A stretch of DNA of 33,437 nt, from NCBI GenBank assembly GCA_045545095.1, contig JAZQAG010000011.1, forward strand, positions 1 to 33,437, in the 5' to 3' direction. This document shows positions 16,600 through 24,955 of the stretch, in pieces (within the stretch, counting starts at the first letter, position 1; each line of letters opens with the position of its first letter). Under the pieces are notes generated by a model. It was not told where the DNA came from and ran no database searches. It saw only the letters and a list, made by a program, of their open reading frames with translations. This DNA is from Phocaeicola_A sp045545095. Its GTDB lineage: Bacteria; Bacteroidota; Bacteroidia; Bacteroidales; Bacteroidaceae. Made by a program: the position numbers and the translations under genes.

Positions 16600-18282
16600 A
16601 TGAAAAAGACCTTATCAACTATATTATTAAGTGTTGCCCTCTCGCCCACCCTGATGGCACAGGACGAAGCAAAGATTGTGACCGCATGGGGCGACCAGGG
16701 GAATGGTACTTATGTGAACCCCATTCTGAATGCCGACTACTCCGACCCTGACGCTATCCGCGTTGGCGACAAATATTATATGGTGGCATCGGACTTCCAC
16801 TTCATGGGTATGCAGGTGTTGGAGTCAACGGATTTGGTGAACTGGACACTGATTGCCCAACTCTATGACCGCCTCGATTTCCCCAAGTGGGACACGAACG
16901 AACGTTATGCCGGAGGCTCGTGGGCACCGGCCATCCGCTACCACGACGGAAAGTTTTGGGTGTTCTTCTGTACCCCTCACGAAGGGCTCTTCATGACACA
17001 AGCCACCGACCCTCGCGGCCCGTGGACACCTCTTCACCTTGTCGAGAAGGTGGAGAAATGGGAAGACCCCTGCCCCTTCTGGGATGAGGACGGACAGGCC
17101 TATCTCGGACGGAGCAAGCATGGGGCAGGCCCTATCATCATCCACAAGATGTCGCCCGATGGAAAGCGCCTGCTCGACGAAGGACGCACGGTTTACACTG
17201 GCCCCGTGGCCGAAGGGACGAAGATTCACAAGCGAGACGGTTATTACTATCTCTCCATCCCCGAAGGAGGTGTGGAGAGCGGATGGCAGACCATCCTCCG
17301 TTCACGTAATATCTATGGCCCTTACGAAAAGAAAGTGGTGCTCGAGCAGGGCATGACCAACATCAACGGCCCTCACCAAGGAGCGATGGTGGATACACCC
17401 GACGGTGAATGGTGGTTCCTCCATTTCCAGCAGTTTAATCCCATCGGACGTGTGGTGCATCTGCAACCCATGCATTGGCGCGACGGATGGCCCGTGATAG
17501 GTGTTGACCAGGATATGAATGGCATTGGCGAACCTGTGCCCGCTTGGCAGATGCCCGGATGGAAACTGGCAAAAAGTGAGACAGCTACGAGTGATGAGCT
17601 ACAATCTACGAGTGAAAGTGTTACGAGTAAAGTGTTACCCGCTACCAGCGATGAGTTCAACGCCCCTGACCTTGGCCTCCAATGGCAATTCAACCACAAT
17701 CCTGTGGACGAGGCTTGGTCGCTCACCGAACGTAAGGGACATCTGACCCTTCATGCTTTGCCCAGCGAGTCGTTCAAGAAGGCACGCAATACCCTCACCC
17801 AAAAATCGATGGGCTACACCGGTGAGTTTACCATCAAACTGAATGTTTCGGCTTTGAAGGATGGCGACCATGTTGGCCTTGCTTGTATGGGTAGGACAAA
17901 CCATCAAGTGGGCATAAAGAAAGAGAATGGCAAACTTTATCTCTATGTCGGAGAGGATGAAGCCACGGCCAGCGACAAGTTCAGGAAAGTTACAAGTAAT
18001 GAGCTACGAGCTACAAGTGAAGAGTTACAAGCTACACAAAACTCGTCACTTATCACCAAGACCACTATCTACCTGCGCCTCCATCTCGACGGCCTCCGCA
18101 ATGTCTATAGTTTCTCCTATTCCTATACAAATAATGATAAATTATTCACCCCCATCGGTGAACCATTCCCCATGCGCTTTGGCCATTGGAAAGGTGTGCG
18201 CCCCGCTCTCTTCTGCTACACCACAGGAAGCGAAGGTGGTAAAGCCATGTTCGATTGGGCACGGTATAGGATAAAGGATTAA
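16600..18282 (+). CDS. GH43-family glycoside hydrolase with C-terminal beta-sandwich
   Basis: This 560-residue secreted enzyme has a signal peptide (residues 1-20). The five-bladed propeller domain (about 35-320) shows the GH43 triad: Asp49 in YSDPDAI (base), Asp156 in WEDPCPF, and Glu205 in GPVAEGTKI (acid). A C-terminal sandwich of the kind found in xylosidase/arabinosidase GH43 enzymes follows (about 355-560). Activity on arabinan, arabinoxylan or galactan side chains cannot be told apart here; the GH53 neighbour favours a pectic side chain. Two serine/threonine-rich stretches (325-354 and about 463-487, with ATSDELQ and ATSEELQAT) are translated copies of intergenic-type micro-repeats. 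The stop lies 2 bp from the convergent AraC gene. Confidence 0.9.
   Translation: MKKTLSTILLSVALSPTLMAQDEAKIVTAWGDQGNGTYVNPILNADYSDPDAIRVGDKYYMVASDFHFMGMQVLESTDLVNWTLIAQLYDRLDFPKWDTNERYAGGSWAPAIRYHDGKFWVFFCTPHEGLFMTQATDPRGPWTPLHLVEKVEKWEDPCPFWDEDGQAYLGRSKHGAGPIIIHKMSPDGKRLLDEGRTVYTGPVAEGTKIHKRDGYYYLSIPEGGVESGWQTILRSRNIYGPYEKKVVLEQGMTNINGPHQGAMVDTPDGEWWFLHFQQFNPIGRVVHLQPMHWRDGWPVIGVDQDMNGIGEPVPAWQMPGWKLAKSETATSDELQSTSESVTSKVLPATSDEFNAPDLGLQWQFNHNPVDEAWSLTERKGHLTLHALPSESFKKARNTLTQKSMGYTGEFTIKLNVSALKDGDHVGLACMGRTNHQVGIKKENGKLYLYVGEDEATASDKFRKVTSNELRATSEELQATQNSSLITKTTIYLRLHLDGLRNVYSFSYSYTNNDKLFTPIGEPFPMRFGHWKGVRPALFCYTTGSEGGKAMFDWARYRIKD
17572..17660 (+). repeat. Micro-repeat block in frame inside GH43, copy 1
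   Basis: This stretch includes agctacgagtg (17583-17593), identical to 12085-12095, followed by variants such as tctacgagtga and gttacgagtaa. It translates to a Ser/Thr/Glu-rich linker between the catalytic propeller and the C-terminal sandwich. Confidence 0.75.
17988..18060 (+). repeat. Micro-repeat block in frame inside GH43, copy 2
   Basis: Positions 18002-18019 match 12078-12095 at 17 of 18 bases, and gtcacttatcac (18045-18056) is identical to 12121-12132. The distance between these two ends is 55 nt in both places, while the middle differs. It is read in frame as VTSNELRATSEELQATQN and neighbours. Confidence 0.8.
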
Positions 18283-18283
18283 G

Positions 18284-19123
18284 CTATTTATTCAACACTT
18301 TTTTTCGATAATCTCTTGGTGTACAGCCATTGAATTTCAGGAAGGCGGTGTTGAAACAACTGATAGAGTTGAAACCACAAGTGTATGCAATCTCAATGAT
18401 GGGAGTATCGGTAGTCAGCAACATACGCTGGGCTTGTGTGATACGCTCTATGGTCAAGTGAGTGTTAAGAGTATGCCCGAATGCTTTCTTGAACAGAGCA
18501 TTGGCATAATCAGGATGAAGCCCCACGGCCTTTCCTATGTCTGCCAAACGAATAGTCCGATGATAGTTGCTGGCAATGTAGAGTGTCATCTGCTCAATCA
18601 GGTTTCTCTCTCCTGCCGGTAAGGTCGGATTGGTTGAGGTTTCAGCTGAAACGTGAGCGGAGAGGCGTAACAGACGGCATTGCATTTCTAACAAAACGGT
18701 TTGTTGGTTAGCTGACTGAGACGAAAGGTCAGTGTACCAATTCTCCATCAGCAAGCGGTCATAGTCGGCATAGCGTTCGTATTCTTCATCCATCAGAACT
18801 TCCCCCTTGAATAACCTTGCGGTAAAACTTTCAGGCAATCCCCAATTGAGAAAGATAGACAAAGGAATGGTGCATACATAATATTCCGATGGCACATCGA
18901 AGTGAACGATACGATGGGGCACCAATCCCCAAAACAGGGCAATGCGGCGAGGCGGGATAGTGACGTGCCGGTCTTGCAAGAAATAAGTGATTCCCCCTTC
19001 AGGAAAATAATTCAGTTCTATCTCGTTATGACGGTCAAAGCGAGGCATGATGTCCGTCTGCCATTGTTCACACGTCACACCATACGGCTCAAATTCTTTT
19101 CGTGATGCGTTAAAAGTCTTCAT
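18284..19123 (-). CDS. AraC-family transcriptional regulator
   Basis: This 279-residue regulator has an N-terminal cupin-like sensing domain (about 10-150, with EIELNYFPEGGITYFLQDRHVTIPPRRIALFWG). The C-terminal double helix-turn-helix of the AraC/XylS family (about 175-279) has ADIGKAVGLHPDYANALFKKAFG and the end signature IIEIAYTCGFNSISCFNTAFLKFNGCTPRDYRK. It lies inside the pectin cluster, convergent with GH43 and divergent from the DUF1593 operon. It is therefore the best local candidate for sugar-responsive control of both arms. The ligand is not readable from sequence. Confidence 0.94.
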   Translation of the reverse strand: MKTFNASRKEFEPYGVTCEQWQTDIMPRFDRHNEIELNYFPEGGITYFLQDRHVTIPPRRIALFWGLVPHRIVHFDVPSEYYVCTIPLSIFLNWGLPESFTARLFKGEVLMDEEYERYADYDRLLMENWYTDLSSQSANQQTVLLEMQCRLLRLSAHVSAETSTNPTLPAGERNLIEQMTLYIASNYHRTIRLADIGKAVGLHPDYANALFKKAFGHTLNTHLTIERITQAQRMLLTTDTPIIEIAYTCGFNSISCFNTAFLKFNGCTPRDYRKKVLNK

Positions 19124-19183
19124 AATCTCGATATTCCGTATATTTTCTTATATAAACAGGATGTTTTATACTGAAAACGGGTG

Positions 19184-19191
19184 TAAATTTG
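19184..19191 (+). promoter_or_regulatory. Probable -7 box of the DUF1593 operon
   Basis: TAAATTTG fits TAnnTTTG and lies 42 nt ahead of the ATG at 19233. Only a weak TGTT (19162-19165, spacer 18) could serve as -33, consistent with activator-dependent transcription by the divergent AraC protein. Confidence 0.5.
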
Positions 19192-19232
19192 CAGAAATTA
19201 TTTCAATTAACCAACAAAACAAGAGAAATATT

Positions 19233-20672
19233 ATGAAAAAGAACCATTATTCCCTACTTTTATTATTGCTTATTGGATGTTGCATCCCTATGCAAGGCAA
19301 AAAAACGAAGGCGGATAACGACCGTCCGCGCGTATTGGTAACGACTGACGGAGAGATTGATGATGAGTGTTCAATGGTACGCTTCATGCTCTATTGCAAC
19401 GAGTGGGATGTTGAGGGCATTGTCACCAGCAGTTCTGTCTATCATTGGCGTGGAGAAGGACACGGCGGCCCTCACAATTGGCCGGGCGACAACTGGCTGG
19501 AGCCTTATTTGGATGCCTATGAGAAGGTATATCCTAATCTCGTGAAACATGATACACGCTATCCCACTCCGCAACATTTGCGTAGCATATCTTTCTTGGG
19601 TAATGTAGATTATAAAGGAGAGATGGAAAAGATTACAGAAGGTTCGGAGCATATTGTAAAAGTGTTGCTTGACAATACTGATCCGCGTCCCATTTGGGTA
19701 CAAGCTTGGGGTGGCCCGAATACTATTGCCCGTGCTTTGAAAACCATTGAGGAGAAACATCCCGACCGTATGGCTGAGGTAGCAGCCAAGATTCGCTTCT
19801 TCTTTATTTGGGAACAAGACGATTCGTACCAAAATTACATTCTTCCTGTTTGGGGGAAATATAACATACTCACCATCATCAGTGATCAGTTCGAAGCCAT
19901 AGCCTATCGGTGGGAAAAGGCACAACCGGATCACGTACGTCCCTACTTTGAAGCCCCTTGGATGAAAGAAAACATCTTGAACGGACATGGTCCACTCTGC
20001 TCACTATACAAAGCACATGGTAACGGTAAATTCCGCTCTGAAGGTGACTCTCCAGCCTTCATGCACCAGATACAAGTGGGATTGCGGGGATTGGAGCATC
20101 CTGATTGGGGTACTTGGGGTGGACGATATATAAAGGTACGCGCGAACACGTGGATGGATAGTGTGCCCATCGAAGGATTTCAACATCCAGCCAAATGGCA
20201 CGACAAGACTGGTTGGGGAATCAATGCCTTGCGTAACAAAATTAAGTCCACACCAGAACAACGCCACGTCTATTTCAAACCCATTTGGCAATGGGCCGAA
20301 GCTTTTCAAAATGATTTTGCAGCACGGGCAGACTGGTGTGTAAAGTCATACGGACAGGCCAATCATGCTCCTGAAGTGAAAATAAAAGGTAAACTTGATA
20401 TTAAGGCCCGACCAGGAAAACGCACCAAATTAGATGCATCCAAAAGTTCAGACCCTGATGGTGACCAACTGAACTTCCGTTGGTGGCAATATGCTGAAGC
20501 AGGGAGTTATGCCGGCCATATTACATTCGAAAATGCCGATCAACCATGTACTTCTTTCACAGTCCCTACTGATGCCAAAGTTGGAGAAACTTTGCATCTC
20601 ATCTGTGAAGTGACGGATAATGGCACACCTGCCCTTACCCGATACCAACATGTTATTGTCACCATCAAATAA
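19233..20672 (+). CDS. DUF1593 (Sde182-type nucleoside-hydrolase-like) lipoprotein, first copy
   Basis: The 479-residue product starts at MKKNHYSLLLLLLIGC (19233). This start gives a lipoprotein signal peptide; the longer open frame from 19047 overlaps the divergent AraC gene and lacks a signal. The N-terminal domain (about 32-370) resembles the nucleoside hydrolase fold, with an aspartate cluster Asp39, Asp43 and Asp44 in TTDGEIDDECSM where nucleoside hydrolases bind calcium. The C-terminal about 90 residues form an Ig/PKD-like domain (DASKSSDPDGDQLNFRWW). Family members occur in plant-polysaccharide loci, and the enzymatic activity is not settled as far as I know. It lies 11 bp before its paralogue. 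Confidence 0.88.
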   Translation: MKKNHYSLLLLLLIGCCIPMQGKKTKADNDRPRVLVTTDGEIDDECSMVRFMLYCNEWDVEGIVTSSSVYHWRGEGHGGPHNWPGDNWLEPYLDAYEKVYPNLVKHDTRYPTPQHLRSISFLGNVDYKGEMEKITEGSEHIVKVLLDNTDPRPIWVQAWGGPNTIARALKTIEEKHPDRMAEVAAKIRFFFIWEQDDSYQNYILPVWGKYNILTIISDQFEAIAYRWEKAQPDHVRPYFEAPWMKENILNGHGPLCSLYKAHGNGKFRSEGDSPAFMHQIQVGLRGLEHPDWGTWGGRYIKVRANTWMDSVPIEGFQHPAKWHDKTGWGINALRNKIKSTPEQRHVYFKPIWQWAEAFQNDFAARADWCVKSYGQANHAPEVKIKGKLDIKARPGKRTKLDASKSSDPDGDQLNFRWWQYAEAGSYAGHITFENADQPCTSFTVPTDAKVGETLHLICEVTDNGTPALTRYQHVIVTIK

Positions 20673-20683
20673 AAATGCCGATT

Positions 20684-22114
20684 ATGAGAAAATATATTTA
20701 TGCAAGTTTTTTATGCCTATTTATGGGATGTATTCTTCCTATACAAGGTAAAAATCTTTTTCAGATGTTAGGAGAAAAACCTCGCATCGTGGTACTGACC
20801 GACATTGCACCTGCAAGCATTGAACCCGATGATATGGAGTCGATGATACGCCTGATGGCACATGCGGACCTCTTCGAGATTGAGGCTCTGATTGCATCAG
20901 GAGGGTGGAACAGTAGCGGAAGAGCCTATCCGTTGGAGTGGATGGATAGCCTGAGTCGAGTGATTGATGCATACGAGAAAGACCTCCCTAAACTGATGAA
21001 GCGATCCGGTCAGACCTCGTTCCTCTCAAGTGTAAAAGAAAATAAGAAACAAACGATAGGTTATTGGCCCAGTGCACAATACCTGAGAGACCGTGTAATG
21101 CCTGGTAGCTTGAAACTCGGTCAGAAAGAGATTGGAGCCAATAACCGATCAAAGGGAAGCGACTACATCATCCAATTGGCCGATGAGAAAGACAAACGCC
21201 CTCTGTGGATATTGGCTTGGGGAGGCGCCAATACTTTGGCACAAGCAATCTGGCAAGTACAACAAGAACGAACTCCCGACGAGCTGAAAGCATTTCTGAA
21301 CAAACTTCGTGTATATACCATCACCGACCAGGATGTACCTTGGGGCGAACGTGACAACCATGATTTCAGTTCGCACCAATGGATGCGACGAGAGTTCTCC
21401 AATGACCTCCTGTTCATTTGGGATGAAAGTGCCTGGCTATCGCAAAACGACATAGGTGCCAGGAATTGGAAGGAATATGCCGCACACGTCCAACGTCACG
21501 GCCATTTGGGAAGCATCTATCCCAAGAACAAATGGGGAGTGGAGGGCGATACCCCTTCATTCTTGCACGTGTTACCTAACGGATTGAATGACCCTTCACT
21601 TACCAACCAAGTGGGTTGGGGAGGTTACTTTGAATGGGGAATGTCTGCCGACAAGAAGACTCATTGTTATACAAACCATACGGGAGCTACGAAGAATAGT
21701 TCACAAAATTACGAGAAGTACTTCTACCCTGCTATCTTCAACAACTTTGCTGCCCGTATGGATTGGGCGGATAAGGGAGAGGGAAACCGGAATCCCATCG
21801 TCGTGGTGAACAAGCAGAAGGGCCTCAAGGTTATTCATCTGAAAGCACGTCCGGGAGAAATAATAAACTTGGATGCCTCTCGTTCTTATGACATGGATGG
21901 TGACCAATTGACTTTCCGTTGGTGGCATCTACCCGAAGCGGGAAACTACAAAGGAAACAATACTGACATCCAAAATCCTGACCAAGCAAAGGCTACACTC
22001 ACTATCCCTGCAAAGTCTAAACCGGGTGACACCATGCACATCATTTGTGAAGTGAAGGACAATGGTTCGCCTGCCCTTACAAGCTATCGGCGTGTGGTCG
22101 TGACGGTGAAATAA
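20684..22114 (+). CDS. DUF1593 nucleoside-hydrolase-like lipoprotein, second copy
   Basis: This is a tandem paralogue of the preceding gene, with 476 residues from MRKYIYASFLCLFMGC (20684; an ATG at 20675 is possible). It has a lipoprotein signal. The aspartate cluster is kept but spaced differently: Asp40, Asp49 and Asp50 in LTDIAPASIEPDDMESM. The central LWILAWGGANTLAQAIW aligns with PIWVQAWGGPNTIARAL of copy one, and the C-terminal DASRSYDMDGDQLTFRWW domain is shared. The two are clearly diverged, with extra segments here (residues about 100-135, and SADKKTHCYTNHTGATKN), so separate substrates or steps are likely. It is followed 33 bp later by the second PL1 lyase. Confidence 0.88.
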   Translation: MRKYIYASFLCLFMGCILPIQGKNLFQMLGEKPRIVVLTDIAPASIEPDDMESMIRLMAHADLFEIEALIASGGWNSSGRAYPLEWMDSLSRVIDAYEKDLPKLMKRSGQTSFLSSVKENKKQTIGYWPSAQYLRDRVMPGSLKLGQKEIGANNRSKGSDYIIQLADEKDKRPLWILAWGGANTLAQAIWQVQQERTPDELKAFLNKLRVYTITDQDVPWGERDNHDFSSHQWMRREFSNDLLFIWDESAWLSQNDIGARNWKEYAAHVQRHGHLGSIYPKNKWGVEGDTPSFLHVLPNGLNDPSLTNQVGWGGYFEWGMSADKKTHCYTNHTGATKNSSQNYEKYFYPAIFNNFAARMDWADKGEGNRNPIVVVNKQKGLKVIHLKARPGEIINLDASRSYDMDGDQLTFRWWHLPEAGNYKGNNTDIQNPDQAKATLTIPAKSKPGDTMHIICEVKDNGSPALTSYRRVVVTVK

Positions 22115-22147
22115 TAAAGTGTAATAACAGAAAACATAACATTCAAT

Positions 22148-23569
22148 ATGAAAAGACAAAACAATCTTTTAGCAACTGGCCTTATCGCCCTGCTACTGAC
22201 AGGTGCGTCCTGTACAACAACAACCGCTAATGAACCGCAATTAGCTTTTCCTACGGCTGAGGGATATGGCAAATATACCCGTGGAGGACGTGGAGGAGCC
22301 GTGTATGAAGTGACAAACCTGAATGACCATGGGCCAGGGAGTCTGCGCGAAGCCATCGAAGCCGAAGGACCCCGTACCGTTGTCTTCCGCGTATCGGGCA
22401 CCATTGACCTCGAACGTCCGCTTACCATCCGCCATCCTTATATTACCATAGCCGGACAGACGGCACCGGGCGATGGCATCTGCTTGAAGCGCCATCCGCT
22501 GAACATCGGGGCCGATGAGGTCATCATCCGCTATATCCGTGTGCGTTTGGGCGATGAAACGGGACATGACACCGATGCCATCGGAGGACGTGGGCACAAG
22601 AACATAATCCTCGACCACGTGTCGGCCAGTTGGAGCATAGACGAGACACTCTCCATCTATCAGTGCGAGAATGTGACCATCCAATGGTGCATGATTACGG
22701 AAAGTCTCTTTGGGTCAAATCACATCAAGGGAACTCACGGATTCGGTGGCATATGGGGAAGCAACTACTCTACCTACCACCACAACCTCATAGCTCACCA
22801 CTCGAGCCGCAATCCGCGCTTTGCGTCAAGCGGAGGTTTCAACGACTATCGCAACAACGTGCTTTACAACTGGGGATACAATAGTTGCTACGGTGGTGAG
22901 AAGTTGGTGAAGAATCAGTCTGATGGAAGTTTTGACATCAACATGGTGGGCAACTACTATAAGCCTGGGCCTGCCACACAAGGTGGAAAGGTGAGCTATC
23001 GTATTGCCAATCCGAGCAACCGGGGTGAGGAGGATTACGGAAGTTGGTACATCGAAGGCAATGTGGTGGAAGGCTATCCCGAAGTATCGGCCGATAACTG
23101 GGCAGGTGGTGTGCAAACCAGTGAAGAGATGTTGGCCAAAGTACGTCGTCACGAGCCATGGCCGGCCATGCCTATCCGTGAGGAGAGTCCGGCGGAGGCT
23201 TACGAAGCCGTGCTCAGCCATGCTGGTGCCAGCCTGCCAGTGCGCGATGCCGTGGATAGCCGTATTATTGAAGAAGTGCGTGGTGGATATGCCACCTACG
23301 AAGGAAAGACTTACAAAGAGCAAAAACGTCAACCCGACTTGTCGAAAAAGAGCGGCATCATCGATTCGCAAAACGATGTGGGCGGATGGCCGGTGCTGAA
23401 CTCCCTACCCGCCCCTGTGGATAGCGACCACGATGGTATGCCCGATGAATGGGAAAAGGCGCAAAAGCTCAATCCCGACGACCCCGATGACCGCAACTTG
23501 ACTGATAAGGATGGATGGACTAACCTTGAACGCTATTTGAACGGATTGGCACATCCTCTACGTGAATAA
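22148..23569 (+). CDS. Pectate lyase-like protein (PL1 type), second copy
   Basis: This 473-residue exported protein has a probable lipoprotein signal (LLLTGASC, Cys22). It is related to the lyase at 13607-15334. Shared motifs are FPTAEGYGKYTRGGRGG, TNLNDHGPGSLREAI, IAGQTAPGDGI and IIDSQNDVGGWPVLN. SRNPRFASSGG carries the likely catalytic arginine, and a DSDHDGMPDEWE calcium-type repeat lies near the end. Unlike its relative, it lacks the C-terminal tail domain. It closes a three-gene operon with the DUF1593 pair, ahead of a strong hairpin. Backbone cleavage of homogalacturonan or a related pectin is expected; the exact specificity is unknown. Confidence 0.87.
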   Translation: MKRQNNLLATGLIALLLTGASCTTTTANEPQLAFPTAEGYGKYTRGGRGGAVYEVTNLNDHGPGSLREAIEAEGPRTVVFRVSGTIDLERPLTIRHPYITIAGQTAPGDGICLKRHPLNIGADEVIIRYIRVRLGDETGHDTDAIGGRGHKNIILDHVSASWSIDETLSIYQCENVTIQWCMITESLFGSNHIKGTHGFGGIWGSNYSTYHHNLIAHHSSRNPRFASSGGFNDYRNNVLYNWGYNSCYGGEKLVKNQSDGSFDINMVGNYYKPGPATQGGKVSYRIANPSNRGEEDYGSWYIEGNVVEGYPEVSADNWAGGVQTSEEMLAKVRRHEPWPAMPIREESPAEAYEAVLSHAGASLPVRDAVDSRIIEEVRGGYATYEGKTYKEQKRQPDLSKKSGIIDSQNDVGGWPVLNSLPAPVDSDHDGMPDEWEKAQKLNPDDPDDRNLTDKDGWTNLERYLNGLAHPLRE

Positions 23570-23623
23570 AGACAGTAAGACGGTGAATTAGCTTTACATT
23601 CTGTCAGCCGTATCAATCACCTC

Positions 23624-23708
23624 AAAGCGTGTTTTGTTGCATTTTATTTATACAGATATTCAGACTCAATATCGTAGAAATGGGCAACAAAACACGCTTT
23701 TTTTATTT
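23624..23708 (+). terminator. Long-loop terminator, 17-bp perfect stem
   Basis: Arms 23624-23640 and 23684-23700 are perfect reverse complements over 17 bp (AAAGCGTGTTTTGTTGC), enclosing 43 nt, and are followed by TTTTATTT. The loop can fold further: GATATT/AATATC around 7 nt, and ATTT/AAAT. It ends the DUF1593-PL1 operon. Confidence 0.8.
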
Positions 23709-23791
23709 ATTAACTTATATTTTTCCCGCTTCTCAAAAGTTTTTAGTCCCTTTGCAATAAATATCTTATTAACTAAATAAAACACTGCATT

Positions 23792-24943
23792 ATGAAAAAG
23801 ATTGTTTCTTTATTTGTCCTGATTCTTTGTGCCTGTACATGTATGGCACAGTATTATGTGGAATCCCCCAATCAGGAATTGCGAGTGACACTCCAATCAA
23901 ACAGGGGCAGAAAAGGTGCAAGTAAGTTTTTGGTACCTACAAAGATGACGATGAAAGTATCTTGTGAGGGCAAAACGTTGGTCAATAAAGAGATAGGAAT
24001 AACTGTGAAATCCAAAGGACGCAGGTATGCATTTGGAAAGTCAAATATTATTCATACCAATAAGGAGAAGCAACTGTTGGATCATCCTGATACAAAAGAT
24101 ACACTCTTGTCCGATTTGACAGGCAGATACAACAGCCTCTTGATGGGAGTAGATAAAGGAATGATGCTTGAAGTTCGGGTATATAACGATGGGGTTGCCT
24201 ATCGTTTTAAGGTAATGAGCTATCCGGAGGATTATAAGATATTGGAAGTTTGCGATGTCTTTCCTGGTGAAAAACCTATTGCTATCTTAGGTACTTTTGA
24301 GGGAGACTATTTAATGCCTTGGCGTACGATGAAAGTGAATATTTCCGAAGGAGAGGGATATAGGAAAAAAGTTGCTACCGTGACGAAAAGTTCTGCTCAA
24401 AAAGGGGGTACGCGTATTGTATCATGGCGGGATGCGCTGTCTTCCGTGTCGTTGGGAATATCTGTCGGTAGGGACAATGGCGATACGTGGGGGGATATAG
24501 GTGACGTACATCACTTCATCGCCGACTTTACCTATAAATACATATATGGTGGAATCAGTATAAATCCATGCCGTCAGATACAATACATTCCATGGGGAGA
24601 TGACTTTTGGCCTTTTGATAAGGTGATTGGGGGAATTGATTCGTGGGGCTTGGGTATAAAGACAGGATTTTGTCTGCCCGTACAGAACGGTTATGAAATA
24701 TGGAATTTCATTCCTTATATGAGTACTTCTATGATGCATCTGCACCAGCATAGAGAGGTTAATGCTCATTTCAAGCCTTTGGACAAGCATAACCATTGGT
24801 TGGTGGGACCTGGTATAAAGGTTCAGTTGGCTCATCGCGAAGGATTGATGCTCGGTGCCAGCTATGAATATCAGTTCTTTACTGATAACAAGGCCCCTAA
24901 AGGTATGCACACTTTTGCCGTCTCTATAGGTAAGATGTTTTAA
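23792..24943 (+). CDS. GH97 N-terminal-type domain fused to a beta-barrel-like region
   Basis: This 383-residue exported protein has a signal peptide ending MAQ (20). Residues about 21-160 resemble the N-terminal sandwich domain of GH97 enzymes: YYVESPNQELRVTL, GKTLVNKEIGI, and MLEVRVYNDGVAYRFKV, a family hallmark. GH97 enzymes then continue with a catalytic (beta/alpha)8 barrel and reach about 650-740 residues. Here residues about 205-383 instead show alternating amphipathic strands (SVSLGISVG, WGLGIKTGF, GLMLGASYEYQFF, HTFAVSIGKMF) and a terminal Phe. That pattern is typical of outer-membrane beta-barrels. No catalytic GH97 motif is present. It is probably a carbohydrate-sensing or -binding outer-membrane protein. 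It lies 12 bp before GH28. Confidence 0.7.
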   Translation: MKKIVSLFVLILCACTCMAQYYVESPNQELRVTLQSNRGRKGASKFLVPTKMTMKVSCEGKTLVNKEIGITVKSKGRRYAFGKSNIIHTNKEKQLLDHPDTKDTLLSDLTGRYNSLLMGVDKGMMLEVRVYNDGVAYRFKVMSYPEDYKILEVCDVFPGEKPIAILGTFEGDYLMPWRTMKVNISEGEGYRKKVATVTKSSAQKGGTRIVSWRDALSSVSLGISVGRDNGDTWGDIGDVHHFIADFTYKYIYGGISINPCRQIQYIPWGDDFWPFDKVIGGIDSWGLGIKTGFCLPVQNGYEIWNFIPYMSTSMMHLHQHREVNAHFKPLDKHNHWLVGPGIKVQLAHREGLMLGASYEYQFFTDNKAPKGMHTFAVSIGKMF

Positions 24944-24955
24944 AAAAGACAAGAT

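Noticed and set aside
15762..16649. 295-aa minus-strand open frame antisense to GH53
   Set aside because: It is a shadow of the GH53 gene, whose catalytic residues and signal peptide are clear; the antisense product has no domain.
19047..19232. Longer N-terminus for the first DUF1593 gene
   Set aside because: It would overlap the start of the divergent AraC gene and its own promoter, and hide the lipoprotein signal that begins at 19233.
23570..23791. Promoter for the GH97N-barrel gene
   Set aside because: Only a poor match (tccctttg near 23748) was seen, without a -33 box, so no promoter was called. The gap otherwise holds the long hairpin terminator.
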